From Taiwanofungus camphoratus (lineage: Eukaryota; Basidiomycota; Agaricomycetes; Polyporales; Taiwanofungaceae): 64,000 nucleotides of DNA. Positions 24,790 to 37,634 of this stretch are shown here, piece after piece. The stretch is taken from positions 744,001 to 808,000 of the forward strand of contig CP021229.1 in NCBI GenBank assembly GCA_003999685.1, written 5' to 3'. Both the position numbers and the translations under genes were made by a program. How positions within the stretch are numbered: position 1 is the stretch's first letter; each line of letters opens with the position of its first letter. Below the pieces are notes generated by a model, which searched no databases, was not told the DNA's origin, and was given only the letters and a program-made list of their open reading frames with translations.

Positions 24790-26779
24790 TCAACTCTTGA
24801 TCTCACCAGCAGCCTCCACCGTTGAAGCATCCTCAAGCTCTTGCGACTCCACTCCCCCCTCGGTTTCAACATCGGGAGACGTCAATATAGGCAAAGGAAC
24901 CATCTCACTTGCATCCAGGTTTGAATGGAAATGATCCACGTGAACATTTCCCCCCGCCTCACCAACAAAATCTTCAACAGCCGTCAATTCAGGTGGGGAC
25001 GAGTGATCCGATCTTGCAATGATCTCCGGAGCATCGCATTGGGTATCCTCAGAGCCCTCATCGCGCGCCGCGCTCGCCTCAGGTTCCGCCACCACATCCT
25101 CCGCAAACGTTTGGGCATCCAAGTCTGGTGCGGTATGTCGAACAGTGCTGGAAGACTCCTCTTCGGCAGTTCTTTCTTCTGGTGAAGATGTGGACATACT
25201 ATCCTTGTTTACGTCAGGAACAGACTCGTTAAAGTCACCCTCTGCCGCTGGCCGAGGGGCATTCTCGAAGGCAGCGACAGCCGGGGATGCATCCAGTTGT
25301 TCCGACGTGGCGGACGCCAGATCAACGCCGATGACAGTGGACTCTTTTGTAGCAAGGGGAATATCATTTGATTCGCTCTCAGTAGGGGCTGCTTGTTCCT
25401 CACTATGATGTTGTGTAGGTAAGAGGACAGGTGGCGGGTCCAGAAAGACCCCTGGCGCGGCACCCAAGTCCTGCCCAAGCAATTCGATCTGGGACTCGGG
25501 CTCCAAGTCCTGTGGTTTCACGTCTCCTGTCTCGACTTCCGGTAAAGGATCCTTGCCTTCGTCCATCTGTGACTCTTGCGTCTCTGTCTCTGCGCGGCCC
25601 AGCTCCTCCATCACGCTAGCCGCCTCGCTGTACACCATGGTGTCCGTCCGTGAGCGACCGACTTTCCGCGGGCTCGGCTCCCGCCTGTTCGTATTCACAC
25701 CGTCAAATAGGCCCATTCCCCGCTGGAACTCATCCTGTGCTTCTCGGGCATCGCCGGACGTGCCAAAATACTCCTCGCGTTCCCTCTCCCGCTCCCGCAG
25801 AGGGTCAAGCGCAGCGGCTAGCAAGCGCGGCGGCTCGGCCTCCTTCTCTCTGCCAGTGATGCTTGGAGGAATGACGAGGAATTCGGGCGGGACGAGGTCG
25901 AAGCGCGCGGTGAGGGCCAGGAAGCGTGCATAGAGGGCGCTTTCGGCCTCCGCTTGTGCGAACGCATCACGATGGTGGAAATAGGCGTGCGCGAAGATGC
26001 GGCCAAGGCGGCGCGCTAATGAGGAGAAATGTCGGTGTGAAGTGGGCGGGATTGAGAGCCTGGGACAACAGGATGAGCGAGTCTGTCCGAACATTTAAGT
26101 GAGTACTCACCGCGAGGGAAATGCACGAGGTGAATTGAGTAATGCTGTCGCACTATCTAGAGTATGTAGTATATAGTCTATAGCACAACATTGCTACAAG
26201 AAGCAGGGTGAGTAAGTGCATATGGATAAAGTCCTGCACGCACCTCCATGGCACCCTCATTCCCATGTGCAACACATAGGTACAACCATTCGCCGGCCTT
26301 CATTTCTGGACACGACTGCCGTGTACACTCTTGCTGCAGCATTGTAATCAGCGGGTGAGAGAGGTCTTGCGCCAGCCGTCTACACGCAAACGAGAATTAC
26401 ACAGGTTCTCATCAATGCATTCCAAGGGTCTTCCACTTCAGAGGAACGCGTACCGCAGTTGCTCGTATATCCAACATGCCTCGTCAACGGCGATCTCGCT
26501 CTTGCCATCCACCGCTACATCCTTATCTCCCTTCTCGCCCTCCTCTCCCTTTGTATCTTCCACAGCTTCTCGTTCTTGCTCTCCCGAGACACTTTTGCTA
26601 GAGCCTGGAATAGACACGATGGTGTCAACGTCATGCACGTCGCGGCGAATGAGCAGGGAGATGTATTCCTGAAGCTGAAACGCGCTATCAAGCGCAGAAA
26701 GTGGTGGAAGCGACTTTACAGGGTAGAAGGATGAGATGCGTGAGCCTTTTAAGGGGCGCTGTATTGCAACTGTTGCCAT
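24790..26779 (-). CDS. Mob1/phocein-family protein with long acidic tail
   Basis: Mob proteins are co-activators of NDR/LATS kinases or subunits of STRIPAK complexes. The model has four exons. Exon 1 (26779-26454) gives LQEYISLLIRRDVHDVD and EACWIYEQLR. Exon 2 gives RLAQDLSHPLITMLQQECT and CPEMKAGEWLYLCVAH. Exon 3 gives CCAIDYILHTLDSATALLNS. The last exon, ending at 24790, starts in LSIPPTSHRHF and continues SSLARRLGRIFAHAYFHH. The two Cys and the His cluster fit the Mob zinc site. The last ~350 residues are acidic, Ser/Glu/Pro-rich and probably disordered, with no domain. The segments match the phocein branch better than Mob1 itself. A long antisense open frame over the tail is a composition effect. 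Confidence 0.85.
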
Positions 26780-27943
26780 GTCTTACAAGTCTAAGTGCTA
26801 AGTCGTGTAATTGCAGCCCACCTCTACCTATTTTGTTACGTAAGCATACTAGGCGCTTTCCTGTCGTACATATAACGAGGAAAATTACAGCGAGCATCCA
26901 CAAAGGTTCGTTTGCGGTTAACTTTTGGTAGACTTGTCAGGTTCAATAGGTTTCAATGTCATCCCTAGCTTGTATTCTGGTCAGCCCAAGGGAAAGCCAC
27001 CTAAGGATATCCTGAGCCTGCGAAGGTTGAAGGCATTGTTTACGTCGCCTTTAGGAGACTAATGCCACCCATCCCGATCATGAAACACTCGTTCCTCACT
27101 TTGGATTTCACAAGGCCAGGGGAAGAGGTACCGTACTTTCTGAATACACATACGTTTTATCCCACCCTTAACCTTGATCGTCTGTCGACCTGCTTTTCTA
27201 CGGTTCTCACTGGCCGGGTACTTCTCACCCGTGTCCCGTTGCGTATCTTCTCTCACCGATGCCCTTCGTGGAGTCTGCGTTTGGGTACGCCGAGTTCCTC
27301 AATTCATGCCTTGCGTACTATTCCGATTCATGGCTACCCTTAAAGTGGTTCATGCGCGCCCCTTATGTGTGTGCTCTACAAAGCATCAGTAAAACGTCAC
27401 ACATGTCTAACAAGGTCTGAAGCCATTTGACTTCCCTGAAAGGTATCTGGTCCAGAAGTGGACCCAACGGATCCAGATGGTCACTATCTGGAAATTCTGA
27501 CCCGAACACTTACAGGAAAGGCCATTGAGATATGAAATCAACTTGTGCATGAGTCTGCCATGCAAGTTCTCTGATATAACGTGTTCAGGCACATCAGACA
27601 ATTGCGTAAATCAAAATAGTCCATACAAAAAAACACTTCTGCAATGATCTTTTTATTGAAGTGTAGAACAGAAACGACTCAAGTTTGTGAATCTTTTTAT
27701 TACCCTCAATTCTATACTTCTGTGGCCATCGTGGTTAGGCGCCCGGACAATTACTGCACTTATCCCCTTTCAGAACATGTCGCCAATTCGCCCTCTGCCT
27801 ATGGTTTCGGATCCGGATGAGCACCATCTCGTCTGGAGTGCTTCTATCATGATCATGTGGGTGAATGGGTACGTTATAAAGATCCGAGTTCACATTATGT
27901 CGTAACTCCTGTTCATGCACATGTTCTCTCTCAGGCTCACAGT
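26780..27943. other. Intergenic, promoters of the Mob gene and the monooxygenase
   Basis: A 1.16 kb divergent intergenic region. Open frames near 27062-27392 overlap in several frames and show no domain. A TATA-like tataaag lies about 70 bases before the monooxygenase ATG (near 27874). Confidence 0.4.
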
Positions 27944-30118
27944 ATGTCAATTGATTCTTTGCCGCAGAAAGTGGATGTTCTCGTTGTAGGAGGCGGGCCG
28001 ACGGGTCTCCTCACAAACTATATCCTCCTCAAGAACGGACTCAAGGCTCTCTCTGTCGGTCAGCGTCGAGCCATTACCTCCGGGTGGTCTATACTGATCT
28101 CAGTGCGCCCATTAGAGCGGTATAGTAGGACTGAACAGGCTGCCTATGGACGAGCCTGTGTGCTTTACCCTCGTTCCTTGGAGTTTCTCGACATGGTAGG
28201 GATATATGAACGCATAGCAGATACCGGGTTTATTGTACGGTAATGCCGTTCGGTTGGATGAACCAGAGGCTAAGAACACTGAATCATCTTCGCAGGGGTG
28301 CGTTGACCATCAAAGACGGGCAGACTGTACCCACGAGAGGATGGCATTTTGTACAGAAAGTCATTGATGGAAATTCTTATTTTGACTTCTGGTTGGAAGA
28401 TATATTATCTGGAGTCGGAAACAGGTGCTGATGTTTCCGTTAGTCTAGGAATTCGACAGAAGTATATTGAAAATGCTATGGTGGATGCAATCGAGGAGCT
28501 GGATCCTGACGCAGTACAAGCTCCCGCAAGGCTTTTGAATTTCAGCGTGGACAAATCATCCGTCCATCCTGTTACCGCTATCCTCGACGTTGGAGGAAGA
28601 CATATGCAAGTGCACTGGTTCGTAGGATCCTGTCCGGACTCATATCACGTACGTCGTAACTGATACGATAACACCACTATGCAGCAAATATCTAGTTGGT
28701 GCAGACGGCAGCCGTTCTATCACGCGTACTCTGAGTCAAATTGGATTCCCCGGATCGTTGTCTTCGCATAAGTGGGTCCGGCTCGATGCGGTTGTAGAAA
28801 CCAACCTGCCGGCAAGCAGAGGTCCAGCTGTTGCTATTGAATCCGCGGAATATGGAAATGTCCTTTGGTTACCGATAAGCAACGGACGTACTCGTATTGG
28901 CTTCGTATGCAAGGACGAAGTGTATGGAGAGGATGGTAAGGGAGTCACTGCGGAGATCATAATGAAGGAGGCCAAGAAAGCCTTACTACCCAATACATTG
29001 ACGTTCGTCAAGCTTGACTGGTGGACCGTGTATGCCATTGGTCAGCGGGTTGCAGAGAAATTCAAAGATGGCCCGGTGATTTTGGCTGGAGACGCGGCAC
29101 ATACCCATTCTTCTGGAGCGGGACAGGTATAGTCACTCCCTTCTGTTTGGATCTCTTACTTCCAAAGTTTTCTTCATTCGGCCGATACACTTGTTTGCTA
29201 ACAACATGGCCCACTTGTCCGTAGGGCATGAATACGGGCATACACGATGCCACTAATCTTGCGTGGAAGCTAACGGGCGTAGTAAAAGGGTGGCTCAAAG
29301 AGGAGGTTCTAGACACTTACGAGTCCGAACGTCGTGCCTCTGCTCAGCGCCTCATTGATCTAGACCGGGATATAGCGGACCTTATCTCGGGCAAGATTCC
29401 GCATCACTTCAATCCCCCACCCGGTGCCGACGTCAACGAGTACTTGTACAGGGTCTTCGAGGAGAGCGCAGGCTTCACCGTGGGTTTGGGAATTTCCTAC
29501 GCGGGAAACGTGTTCAACAAAGCAAGTTCATCTCCCAAAGCAGCGTCTCATGTGACAGAAGGCCATCGAGCCCCAGATGCAACGTTGTACCGGCCAGGAG
29601 CAGCATTTCCGCGTAGGCTGCAAGAAATCGCCGCCTCTGCCGGGCACAAGTTCTGTATTCTCGTCTTTGCCGGCAAATTAGAACGGGTAGCCGATGCGGT
29701 GCGGCTAAACCAAAAGACTGTAGCAAAGTACCACAGCCTTCGGGCGTGCATTGATTCTACAAGCTCCTTCACCCAAAAAGTCGCCGACATCTTTGATATT
29801 CTGACTATTCTGCAAGGCGAAGGCACTTTGCAGCCCTCGGAGACAATCGGAGTTCCACCTCTAGGGCGGACGGCTTACGACTACTCTGGCGAGGCGTATG
29901 CAAAGTACGGCGTAGATCCCCTGGGAGGTGCGATTGTCACTCTCCGGCCTGACGGGATTATAGGCTTCGTGGGGAACTTAGACAGCTGGCTCGATGTCGA
30001 GGAATACTTCGGCGGGTTTTCGCAGTCTGTCAATATAGCACGAAAGGCTGAAAACTCGATAAGTGAACATACATTAGGCGAGGTATCTGTGGAGGGTCAG
30101 GAAGAATCAACGCAGTGA
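27944..30118 (+). CDS. FAD-dependent aromatic monooxygenase (phenol 2-monooxygenase-like)
   Basis: A flavoprotein hydroxylase of the group that uses NAD(P)H and oxygen to hydroxylate aromatic rings. The FAD dinucleotide motif VVGGGPTG stands near residue 15. The substrate/FAD segment is AYGRACVLYPRSLEFLDMVG. The DG motif is KYLVGADGSRSI. The second FAD motif is GDAAHTHSSGAGQGMNTGIH, built across an intron starting at 29129. The C-terminal third (TLYRPGAAFPRRLQ to LDSWLDVEEYFGGF) fits the thioredoxin-like domain of phenol hydroxylases. Introns begin near 28058, 28242, 28393, 28619 and 29129. The model joins in frame to TGA at 30116-30118, about 610 residues. The substrate is unknown. No pathway partner lies next to it, so it could serve catabolism or secondary metabolism. 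Confidence 0.87.
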
Positions 30119-30855
30119 GTGGGACTACGGTGTCCTCCAGCACGCGATTTCATAGCGATTATGTATGATAGAAGTTATCACTACCACTGGGGTGTTGTGC
30201 ACACTCATGCCTTATTAGCAAGGACTCGCAGCTGGGTTCATCCCGCATGTCGCATGTTCTCGCGAAGCGTGTGTGGAGCATCTGTCTTATGGGAGGACTC
30301 CGTATCGCAAGCAACATGTATGGCAGTGCAGCTAATTACCTTCGAGTTCTAAAGTGCCATGGCGGAAGCTTTGAGTTGGTCTCCCCAGGCAGACTAGACC
30401 CCACCTTCAACCTTCGTGCCTCAGGATGTCTAGTTCAATTGAGTGGCAGCTAGAGGTAGGCGAAGTCAAGTTTGAAGTACTAACATCCAAGGTCACTGTC
30501 TCCATGAATCAGATCCATCATACTGCCCAAGTGATAGCGTTGCATTAGTGGCTGCAAAAGTTTGGTCAGACGTTTGGATACCTTCTGTTGAGGATATGAC
30601 ATGCATACACCAAATTCTTATGTTAGAAGGCATGCATGGCCAACATGAGACTATTTTCTATGTTCGACTACGAAGAATTTCAAATCACTATCATCGCAAG
30701 TGCTAATTCTCAAAATTTATTCCGTCATGGATTTGTATAACATAGCATCGCTCCGAAGTAATCAGGATCCAACAAGAATGTCATGCGTCGTCTGATGTAC
30801 AATGTAAACGTATGTCTACCAAACCCTCCGCCTTCGTCTTTGTCTGTCGTCAAGG
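30119..30855. other. Intergenic between convergent genes
   Basis: 3' region of the monooxygenase (+) and the permease (-). Near 30391-30420 a short block (ccttcaaccttcgtgcctcaggat) recurs at about 42148-42173, suggesting a dispersed degenerate element. No gene is seen. Confidence 0.45.
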
Positions 30856-32905
30856 TCACACTAACGGCCTGTACCTCAATTCGAGGTATCTCAGCGGGAC
30901 GTAACATATCGCAGCCGTCACAAACGCCAGCTCAAACCCTATATCGCCCGTCCTTCGCGCGATGGGACCCACGAACCATACCTGGTCCATCGAGGGCACG
31001 ATCAGGCCGATCGCGCACGCGCACGCCCCGAGCGCGGCGAGGCCCGTCGGCAGCCGGCGGTGGTCGTTCCAGTGCTGCAGCTGGTACGACGCAAAGTCGT
31101 TGCGGCGGACGACCCAGTGCTCCGTGAAGACGACCGCGCCGAACGCGCTGGCCCAGTACCCGATGAGCCCGAGGAAGTTGCTCAGCGCATCGTAGAATTT
31201 GTGCGCACCGACGATCGAGAGCGGGATGATACTGCGCCGGGCGCACGTCAGCTGGATGCGGATCATATGATGATGCTAGAGACGCACATAGCGGTTGCGA
31301 GCAGCGAGAACATGTAGCGCGGCACCGCGACCGCGGGTGGGATGAACACTTGGAAACTGAGACAGAAGGAATACAGCGTTGGCGCGATGTTGCCCGTCAC
31401 ACTAAGCGCGAGGAGAACCGTGAGGAATTTTCCGAAGTTGCCGCTCGGACTGAGCATGGCTTCTAGGAGGCCGCCGACATTCGCGCTGTTATAGCCGGCG
31501 TTCCACGAAGGAACAGACGGCGCTGCGATTACGGCAGCTGCCCCGAGACATTGTATCGTAATCTGGTACAAGACTTGGAAATCAGTGGAGTACAGACCAC
31601 GTTCCATGGGTTACATACAATTGGGATGTTGAATCCGAGATAAGAGTACCAGAACAGTTTCCAGCTGGTCAGAGATTCGTTGAGCAATCCATATCCGCGA
31701 ATGGAGAAACCATGCTCACCTCGGCACCTCTGGTCTAAAATAGATGGTATAATCAGACGCCAAGGGTGAATAAGTAATAACGAAGCCTGCAATCGTAGAT
31801 GCGAAGGATAAAATGGTAGAGGCAGTGGCCGGTTGTGCGGGGGGTGGGTTGCTCAAATGTTTTCCGCCGATTCCAAGCGCGACAACGTAGACAATGAGTA
31901 CAGGTATCCAAGCTATGCGCTCATACCTGTGAATGATGCTTAGAAGAAGAAACATGGGTATGAAATAGAACATACCACGTGAGCACTTTCATCCCACAAA
32001 ATGAGACCTATAACATGGCCGTAAGCTGGGTGTCGCGCAGGCTGTCGTTAAAGTACTTACGAGCAGAGAAATGATGGCTATAATGACGATTCCTACACTG
32101 TTTGGAGGAGCACATTCAGTCTACGTGCGTGATTGATAATTATATACTGAAACAAACCTCCAGGATAGATTTCCGTTGGAAATACTGGATAACGTCTGTC
32201 CGCCGAGGATGCAATTTGATATACAGAAGCCGCACATGGATACAAGATTGATGACACTGGGTATGATAACGCCGAAGTAGCTGATGAGCTAGAAATCAGC
32301 GCATGTCAGGCAAGGACGGAATGCGCCTGCGTACCCGAAGCTGTAGCGAGCCTGACACATTTGACGCAGACCTAGCTTGGGACCCCATGTAGTCCTGAAG
32401 TGGCGATCGTGAGCGTCTGAATTTAGAAGAGCCAATGGTTCGCGTACAGGTATGCAGGAAGAGCGCTACATAGTAAGTTGAAGAATAAGATAACGAGACA
32501 TGTGTCTCTCAGGCCCAACCCGTACACGACCGGACCCAAGGCGCCCGACGAGAAACTGGGCACTGTGTTAGCCGAAATCAGCTGCGGTGTAGATCATCAC
32601 TCACGAAAGGATGTTGAAGTTGAAAGATAACCAGATGAAGAACAGCTTGCTGTACTGGTTGTCCGTTCGATCCTCAGGAGGAACAGGAAGGATGCCTGGA
32701 TAGCAGAAGCGGGTTCAGATATCGGTGCAAAGGATATCTAATCTATTCACGCACCTCGGGCTTCCACTCCCCAGCTCAATAGCTTCCGTCCCCATCGATC
32801 CAAGAAAGGTGGCAGCTCGTCGTTCCTCCATGCAACCTCTGCTACAGAAGCTGCGTCCTTTTCTGTGTCGACAGAGACGTTGACCTTCTCCTGCGAGCCG
32901 TTCAT
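30856..32905 (-). CDS. NCS1 family purine-cytosine permease-like transporter
   Basis: A plasma-membrane proton symporter of the nucleobase-cation-symport-1 family (fungal Fcy2-like), importing purines or cytosine. The likely start is ATG 32905 (MNGSQEKVNVSVDTEKDAAS). The cytoplasmic N-terminus leads to KLLSWGVEARGILPVPPEDR, a family hallmark. Membrane segments follow: FSSGALGPVVYGLGLRD, LGLRQMCQARYSFG, ERIAWIPVLIVYVVALGIGG, GFVITYSPLASDYTIYF, GGLLEAMLSP, VGAHKFYDALSNFLGLIGYW and PSMDQVWFVGPIARRTGDIG. The C-terminus is YVPLRYLELRYRPLV. About a dozen membrane helices are expected. The model joins many introns of 45-60 bases, for example one starting near 31277 that links TAM to IIPLSIVGAH. No defect was found. 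Exact substrate unknown. Confidence 0.87.
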
Positions 32906-33561
32906 ATCAGGGAGGGTTGTCTGTACAAGGCGGAAGAGCGGCACTAGCACCAGCGGATTCGGAGCGAGTCATTGCGTGAGTTTGGATGAGGCTGAAAATA
33001 GTTTGACTGGGCGTCGACCAGAAATTCCCAGGCCGGAAGAAAGAAAGGCTCCGCAGGCTCTGACGTCTGCGAGTGAGATGCCGCTCTCGGTTGGTACTCC
33101 ATACTATGTCTCACCGGGGAGTCAGGGTGAGGCGTAGTATGTTGGCCAGGGAGAGTGGCATATGGACATGTGTGGCAAACGGCAGCAGTTGGTTCTCAAT
33201 CCCGCTGCCAACTTTAAGCATCTCCTTAGCCCTCTCCGTCTTTACGATGATATCCTGCGTACATTCATCAATTTGAACATGATAAACTTGAAAATGGAAA
33301 ATTATTGGCAGTCTTTTCGAAATTCGAGAGCGCGGAACGAAAACTTTTCAGAGGCAAGATCAAAGATGGGCACGTGCCGCACGCGGAAGATCGCTGTTCA
33401 TTATCTCTGCCTCCTCGTTGCAAACCGATGTGACATTGAGAATAACGACTTCTCGACGTACGGCCCCGAATTTGTACGTACTTCTTATATACCTTTCCCT
33501 GAGCCAATGACAGACAACGTGCATGCAAACGCTGGTCCATCTTATAGCTTGTAGAATTATC
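32906..33561. promoter_or_regulatory. Divergent promoter region, permease (-) and Glomulin-like gene (+)
   Basis: 656 bases separate two divergent start codons. Overlapping open frames here (33097-33580) have no domain. No specific factor site can be named. A shared control region is inferred from the layout only. Confidence 0.35.
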
Positions 33562-35629
33562 ATGGATGTCCTGAAACAACAGCTCAATCTAAGCGATGAA
33601 CAACTAGACGAGGTATGTTTCATAGAATTTACCAAGCGACAGCGCGTTCACGGTAGCAGGGTACAGGACCCCAATGTCGCACTCGTTGCAATCGTTACAT
33701 CCTCTGTATGTGAGGAGAACTCAGTAGGCTCACTACTTCAGATCGCACACGCGATAGAGCAGGCACAATTGGCCTCCCATCTTGTACGTCTTGCATTACC
33801 GAGGGTACGATACAGGCTGGCTCAGAACAACTCAGGAGCCTCTCATTCTGCTTCCTGTCTTACTGCCATGCGCCGACGAAGGTGCAGCGCAGCTGATCAA
33901 TATGATGGGCCAGCATTGCAGTGCCAAAGAGGTTGTCATGGCTGTCCAGGAAAGTGTGGAAATGATTCAACACGCTTCTCAATCAGAAGAGTCAGAAGAG
34001 GACCATGAGAATGACCGGGAGGACTTGTCTGTGCTCAGGCAGATGGACCGGATGCTTCGGCTATATGCTGCAGGTGTGTTCGTAAAGCCCATTTTGCGCA
34101 CCGAAGGTTGCTTGATGTCGTGATCACAGTTATCTCTCGATTGCCACTCAGGAAGAAAACGCCCAGTCAGATCATCCAGCCTTTGTTCTCCGATATGCAG
34201 TCTGTAATCTTGCAAGCCGGATGTATTGCTTCTGCAGAAGATGGCAGAACCCTCATTGCCTCAATTTCACGATCAGTGGTGGCGGTAAATGAATGGATCA
34301 AGTCGAATCCTAATTGGGACGCGGACGAGCGATCAAAATCAATTGTACGTCTGCAAAACCTGTCACATTACTGCTTTAGTAACCTCCGCTCACCCCCAGG
34401 ATATATTGTATCAACTTCTCACTACTAGTCTGGAAGCCTGTGCCAATTGCTTCGATCGCAAGCTCGCGCAAGCGGCTTTCGAGAGACGATTTCCGAGATT
34501 AGTGGTGCCTCCGTCAAGCGAGTCTGGTTCAGCGACAATTGATGATGTTGTTGGCGAAGCTTGGGTATGTCTATACCATCTCGCTATAGCTGATTCGTGG
34601 ATGTGAAAACTTCTTCCCAGACAGCAGTGACCGCACTCAACTTCACACTTCGGACAGTTGAGTCCCGCCCCTCACTAGGCTCTCTGATTCTCCTAGCCCA
34701 TTCGCCTTCCTACGTGCTCTCTCTCCTTCTCCTCGAATCGTATTTCCCGGTGGTCCTTGTGTCTGTCCAATCCAACACCGCCCTCGACGAGGTCCTCTCT
34801 CTCCTGATAAACGCCCTCGCCCCCCTCCGCTCGCAATCACCACGGCCGGACCTCCCTGCAGACCTCGTCGTCCCCCTAGCGCACGTCCTACCGCCTCTCG
34901 CCAGTGCGCACCCGGACCCGTCGACGCGCCACCAGATATTCCGCATCCTTTCCATCGTGCTCGCCCTCGCGCCGTCGCCGCTCCGCCTGCACCTCCTGCA
35001 CGGCCTCCTGGCGGACCGAGAGTCCCCGCCCCCGGTCCGCGTCGCTGCAGTGGGCCTCGTGAAGGAGGCGGTGCTGGAGGCGCTCGCTACGGCGCCGGGG
35101 TCCGCGGAGGCCGGCCGGAACGTGTTCGCATCGCCTCTGTTCCTGCGGACGCTGGGGCCTGTCATTCTGCGCCCCGATCCGCCAGAGCTGTTCACCTCTG
35201 GGGATCTACAGGCAGGGAAGTTCTTGGATACGCCGGAGCCGCTCAGGCTTGTCGAGTGCCTCGCGTGTTACTACGTCCTGCTACAGCGGGATGGTCAAAA
35301 CCGGGTTAGCTGTCGACCCCTGTTACCTATGATATGATATGACCTACTGACTTTGCTCCGCGCTACTGCAGACAGGTGTGAGAGACCAAGACCGCATGAG
35401 GGATATCGAAACGACGTTGCTGCATCCATTGCGCGATCGACTGAAACTATGGAACAGTGGTAGGTAAATTGGCATAGTCAGAAGTTCTTGGCTAATGCGA
35501 GCATTTTCAGACGCAAGTGGGAATGCGGTACACGGCGATGACGCGGCCATGCAGTTGGCAATATTGGACATGTGGCAGGAACGAGTCAGCGGTGCCATTG
35601 AAGATATCCGGAGAACCCAGGAGCTGTAG
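33562..35629 (+). CDS. YAP-binding/ALF4/Glomulin family-like protein
   Basis: An alpha-helical repeat protein. Relatives include Glomulin (cullin-RING ligase inhibitor) and yeast YAP1-binding proteins. The first exon (MDVLKQQLNLSDEQLDE) ends at 33612. A 52-base intron at 33784-33835 links LASHL to EPLILLPVLLPCADEGAAQL. Later blocks are AKEVVMAVQESVEM, KTPSQIIQPLFSDMQSVI, SLEACANCFDRKLAQAAFER and RPSLGSLILLAHSPSYVLSL. A GC-rich Leu/Pro/Ala-rich C-terminal third ends RVSGAIEDIRRTQEL at the stop 35627-35629. Six or more introns join in frame, about 580 residues. The family call rests on my recollection of the basidiomycete members and is moderate. That it is a helical-repeat protein is safer. 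Confidence 0.62.
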
Positions 35630-36234
35630 GGTGCATTGGGGACATATCTGTGACTCGTGGAAGTTGCTTCTGTGTAACACCATTATATTTGACCTGAACT
35701 CCGTAAAGAGTACGTCTGAACACGTTTTGCTTCGTCTGTCTCCGAACCCTGACAGGCTGCCTTTGGCACTTCCATGATATGCAGTGTCACTGTTCTATAA
35801 GAATCTCCGTATATGCGGAATGACTCGCATCCTCTTTCTAGTATGCTGTCGCCCAGAGACGCACCGAGTTCCAGTGAAACGGATATACTTGTTTGGGAAG
35901 TTCGGTGTCAATATCATGTACTACTAGTCTTCGCGGTATATGGTTGCTGGATAAGTCGTTTCGGTTTACTGGCACTGGATCGAAGCAAAAAGTTCTCGAC
36001 GAGTAACAGAGTTCCGAGTATCTGAGCTGACGTACTTTGGCTGATCGTATGCGATTGGCTTCTCGTTCCAACTCACGGACACCAGGTGCATCGAAGATAC
36101 ATCCATCCCTGTTATTGAAAGCCTCTCAGCCTTGGGGAGGTGGTTTCCAGACCGCCCTTTGTATGAGGGATGGTTGCTCTTAAGGTCTCGTTCGAGATGA
36201 CACGAGGTCCAAGACATAGCTCGCTCCTTCGCCG
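35630..36234. other. Intergenic
   Basis: 3' untranslated side of the Glomulin-like gene and promoter of the 7TM gene. No further gene is seen. Confidence 0.4.
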
Positions 36235-37634
36235 ATGTCCAACTCAACAACAATCCCCGAATCGCATCGTGATCTTGTCATTGAGAAAGCGAACATGATA
36301 GGGATGATCCTCTCAACGCTGGTATATGGTATGTATCTTAAGTCACCGCTCACTTCTTTAACGATATTAACCGTCGTGGTGACCAAATACTTAGGAGCTC
36401 ATGTTGTTCTGTTCCTCGCAACCCTGCGGCACTACATCTATCCGCCATCATGCGGGATAAAGAAGCCTGGGCGGTGGTTGCTGGCGTATATCAGCTTCCT
36501 GTTCCTTCTTGCCAGTGCTGGGTTCATCCTGCTTTTGCAATGGGATTTGACAATATTCATCGACCATCGCAACTTTCCCGGAGGGCCACTTGCATATTTA
36601 CAACAGGAAGGTCATAGTTCTATGAACCTTGCAGTTACTGCAATGTCAGTACGAGCACATGGATGATATTAGACCTAGCCTTAATCATACGTCCGAATTT
36701 CCAGCTACCTCATTCTCAACTGGTTTGCAGATGGCATGTTAGTGAGTGTATCGACCCGCCTTTGATTTCCCTTGCGACTCACCCGTGACGCCTCAAGTTA
36801 TTTCGATTCTGTGTGATTTTTAAGCGAAATCGGATAGCTGTGATCTCGTCCTGCGCAACACTTATCGCGTTAATTGGTACGTTCCCTGATTTTTCTTAAG
36901 GACTGCATTCAGAGTGCAAAGTTCAGTTGTTGGCTCCTGCTTTTTAACAGACATTGCACGCTTGAACGTGAATCTATGGACGAATGCGCCTGCGGGATAC
37001 GCAATTGGATATCTGGCAATGTCCCTCTCATTGAACGTGATCCTTACCTCACTGATCAGCGGTCGAATCCTGTACTGGCGACACTACAGTCTGGAACCGA
37101 GAACGAAGGGGATATATGCAGCAGTGGTCGTTCTGCTGGTCGAGTCGACATCTATGTACACTGTCGTGGCGATTATCAGTATCATAACCCTTGGCACCAG
37201 CAGTCCAGTACAAATCGCTCTGCTTCCTTTACTAGGCCAAATGCAGGCAAGCCCATACTACATCTTGAAGCGTATGGGACACTCACTACTGTTTTCTTCA
37301 GGCAATACCTCCTATACTAACAACTCAGCGCGTATTAAGCGGACGAGCCCTATCTGAAGAGAATTTCCAATCCACAGGGATATTCTCGGTAGACGCCCAA
37401 GCCACGACAGAGCAGACACAAACTAAGTCTCCCGCGCTGGATGCCTGTGACTGGGCCGAGGTCAGAGCAAGCAGAGATTTAAGCACGCCAACATTGCCGA
37501 TCAAGGCACTGATCCCAAGTTCCAAACGTACCTCTACCGACCGTATTCCAATATCGCCTGCCTCATATTTCGCAAGTTTTGAGACGATTGAGACGAGCAA
37601 GAAGGAGTGGGACGATAACTATCGGCTCGTCTAG
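36235..37634 (+). CDS. 7TM integral membrane protein of a mushroom-specific family
   Basis: About seven hydrophobic helices with a charged tail, in the style of the large Agaricomycete families of unknown function (DUF6533/DUF6534-like). Start ATG 36235 (MSNSTTIPESHRDLVIEKAN). Shared blocks are HVVLFLATLRHYIYPPSCG, IFIDHRNFPGGPLAYLQQ, YLILNWFADGMLLFRFCVIF, GYAIGYLAMSLSLNVILT and IALLPLLGQMQAIPPIL. Six introns join in frame. The last one (37247-37301, 55 bases) has GC-AG ends and is required, because reading through it leads to an early stop in the wrong frame. A hydrophilic Ser/Thr-rich tail of ~100 residues ends in DNYRLV. It shares its architecture with the gene at 62171-63441 (-). A role in signalling is only a guess. 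Confidence 0.78.

Noticed and set aside
27944-30118. FAD monooxygenase as part of the peptide pathway
   Set aside because: It lies some 28 kb from the candidate peptide locus with unrelated conserved genes between. Ustiloxin clusters do contain a flavin monooxygenase, but nothing here links them.
32905-32950. Earlier start for the permease
   Set aside because: The upstream extension begins with GTG, not ATG. ATG at 32905 gives a normal NCS1 N-terminus.
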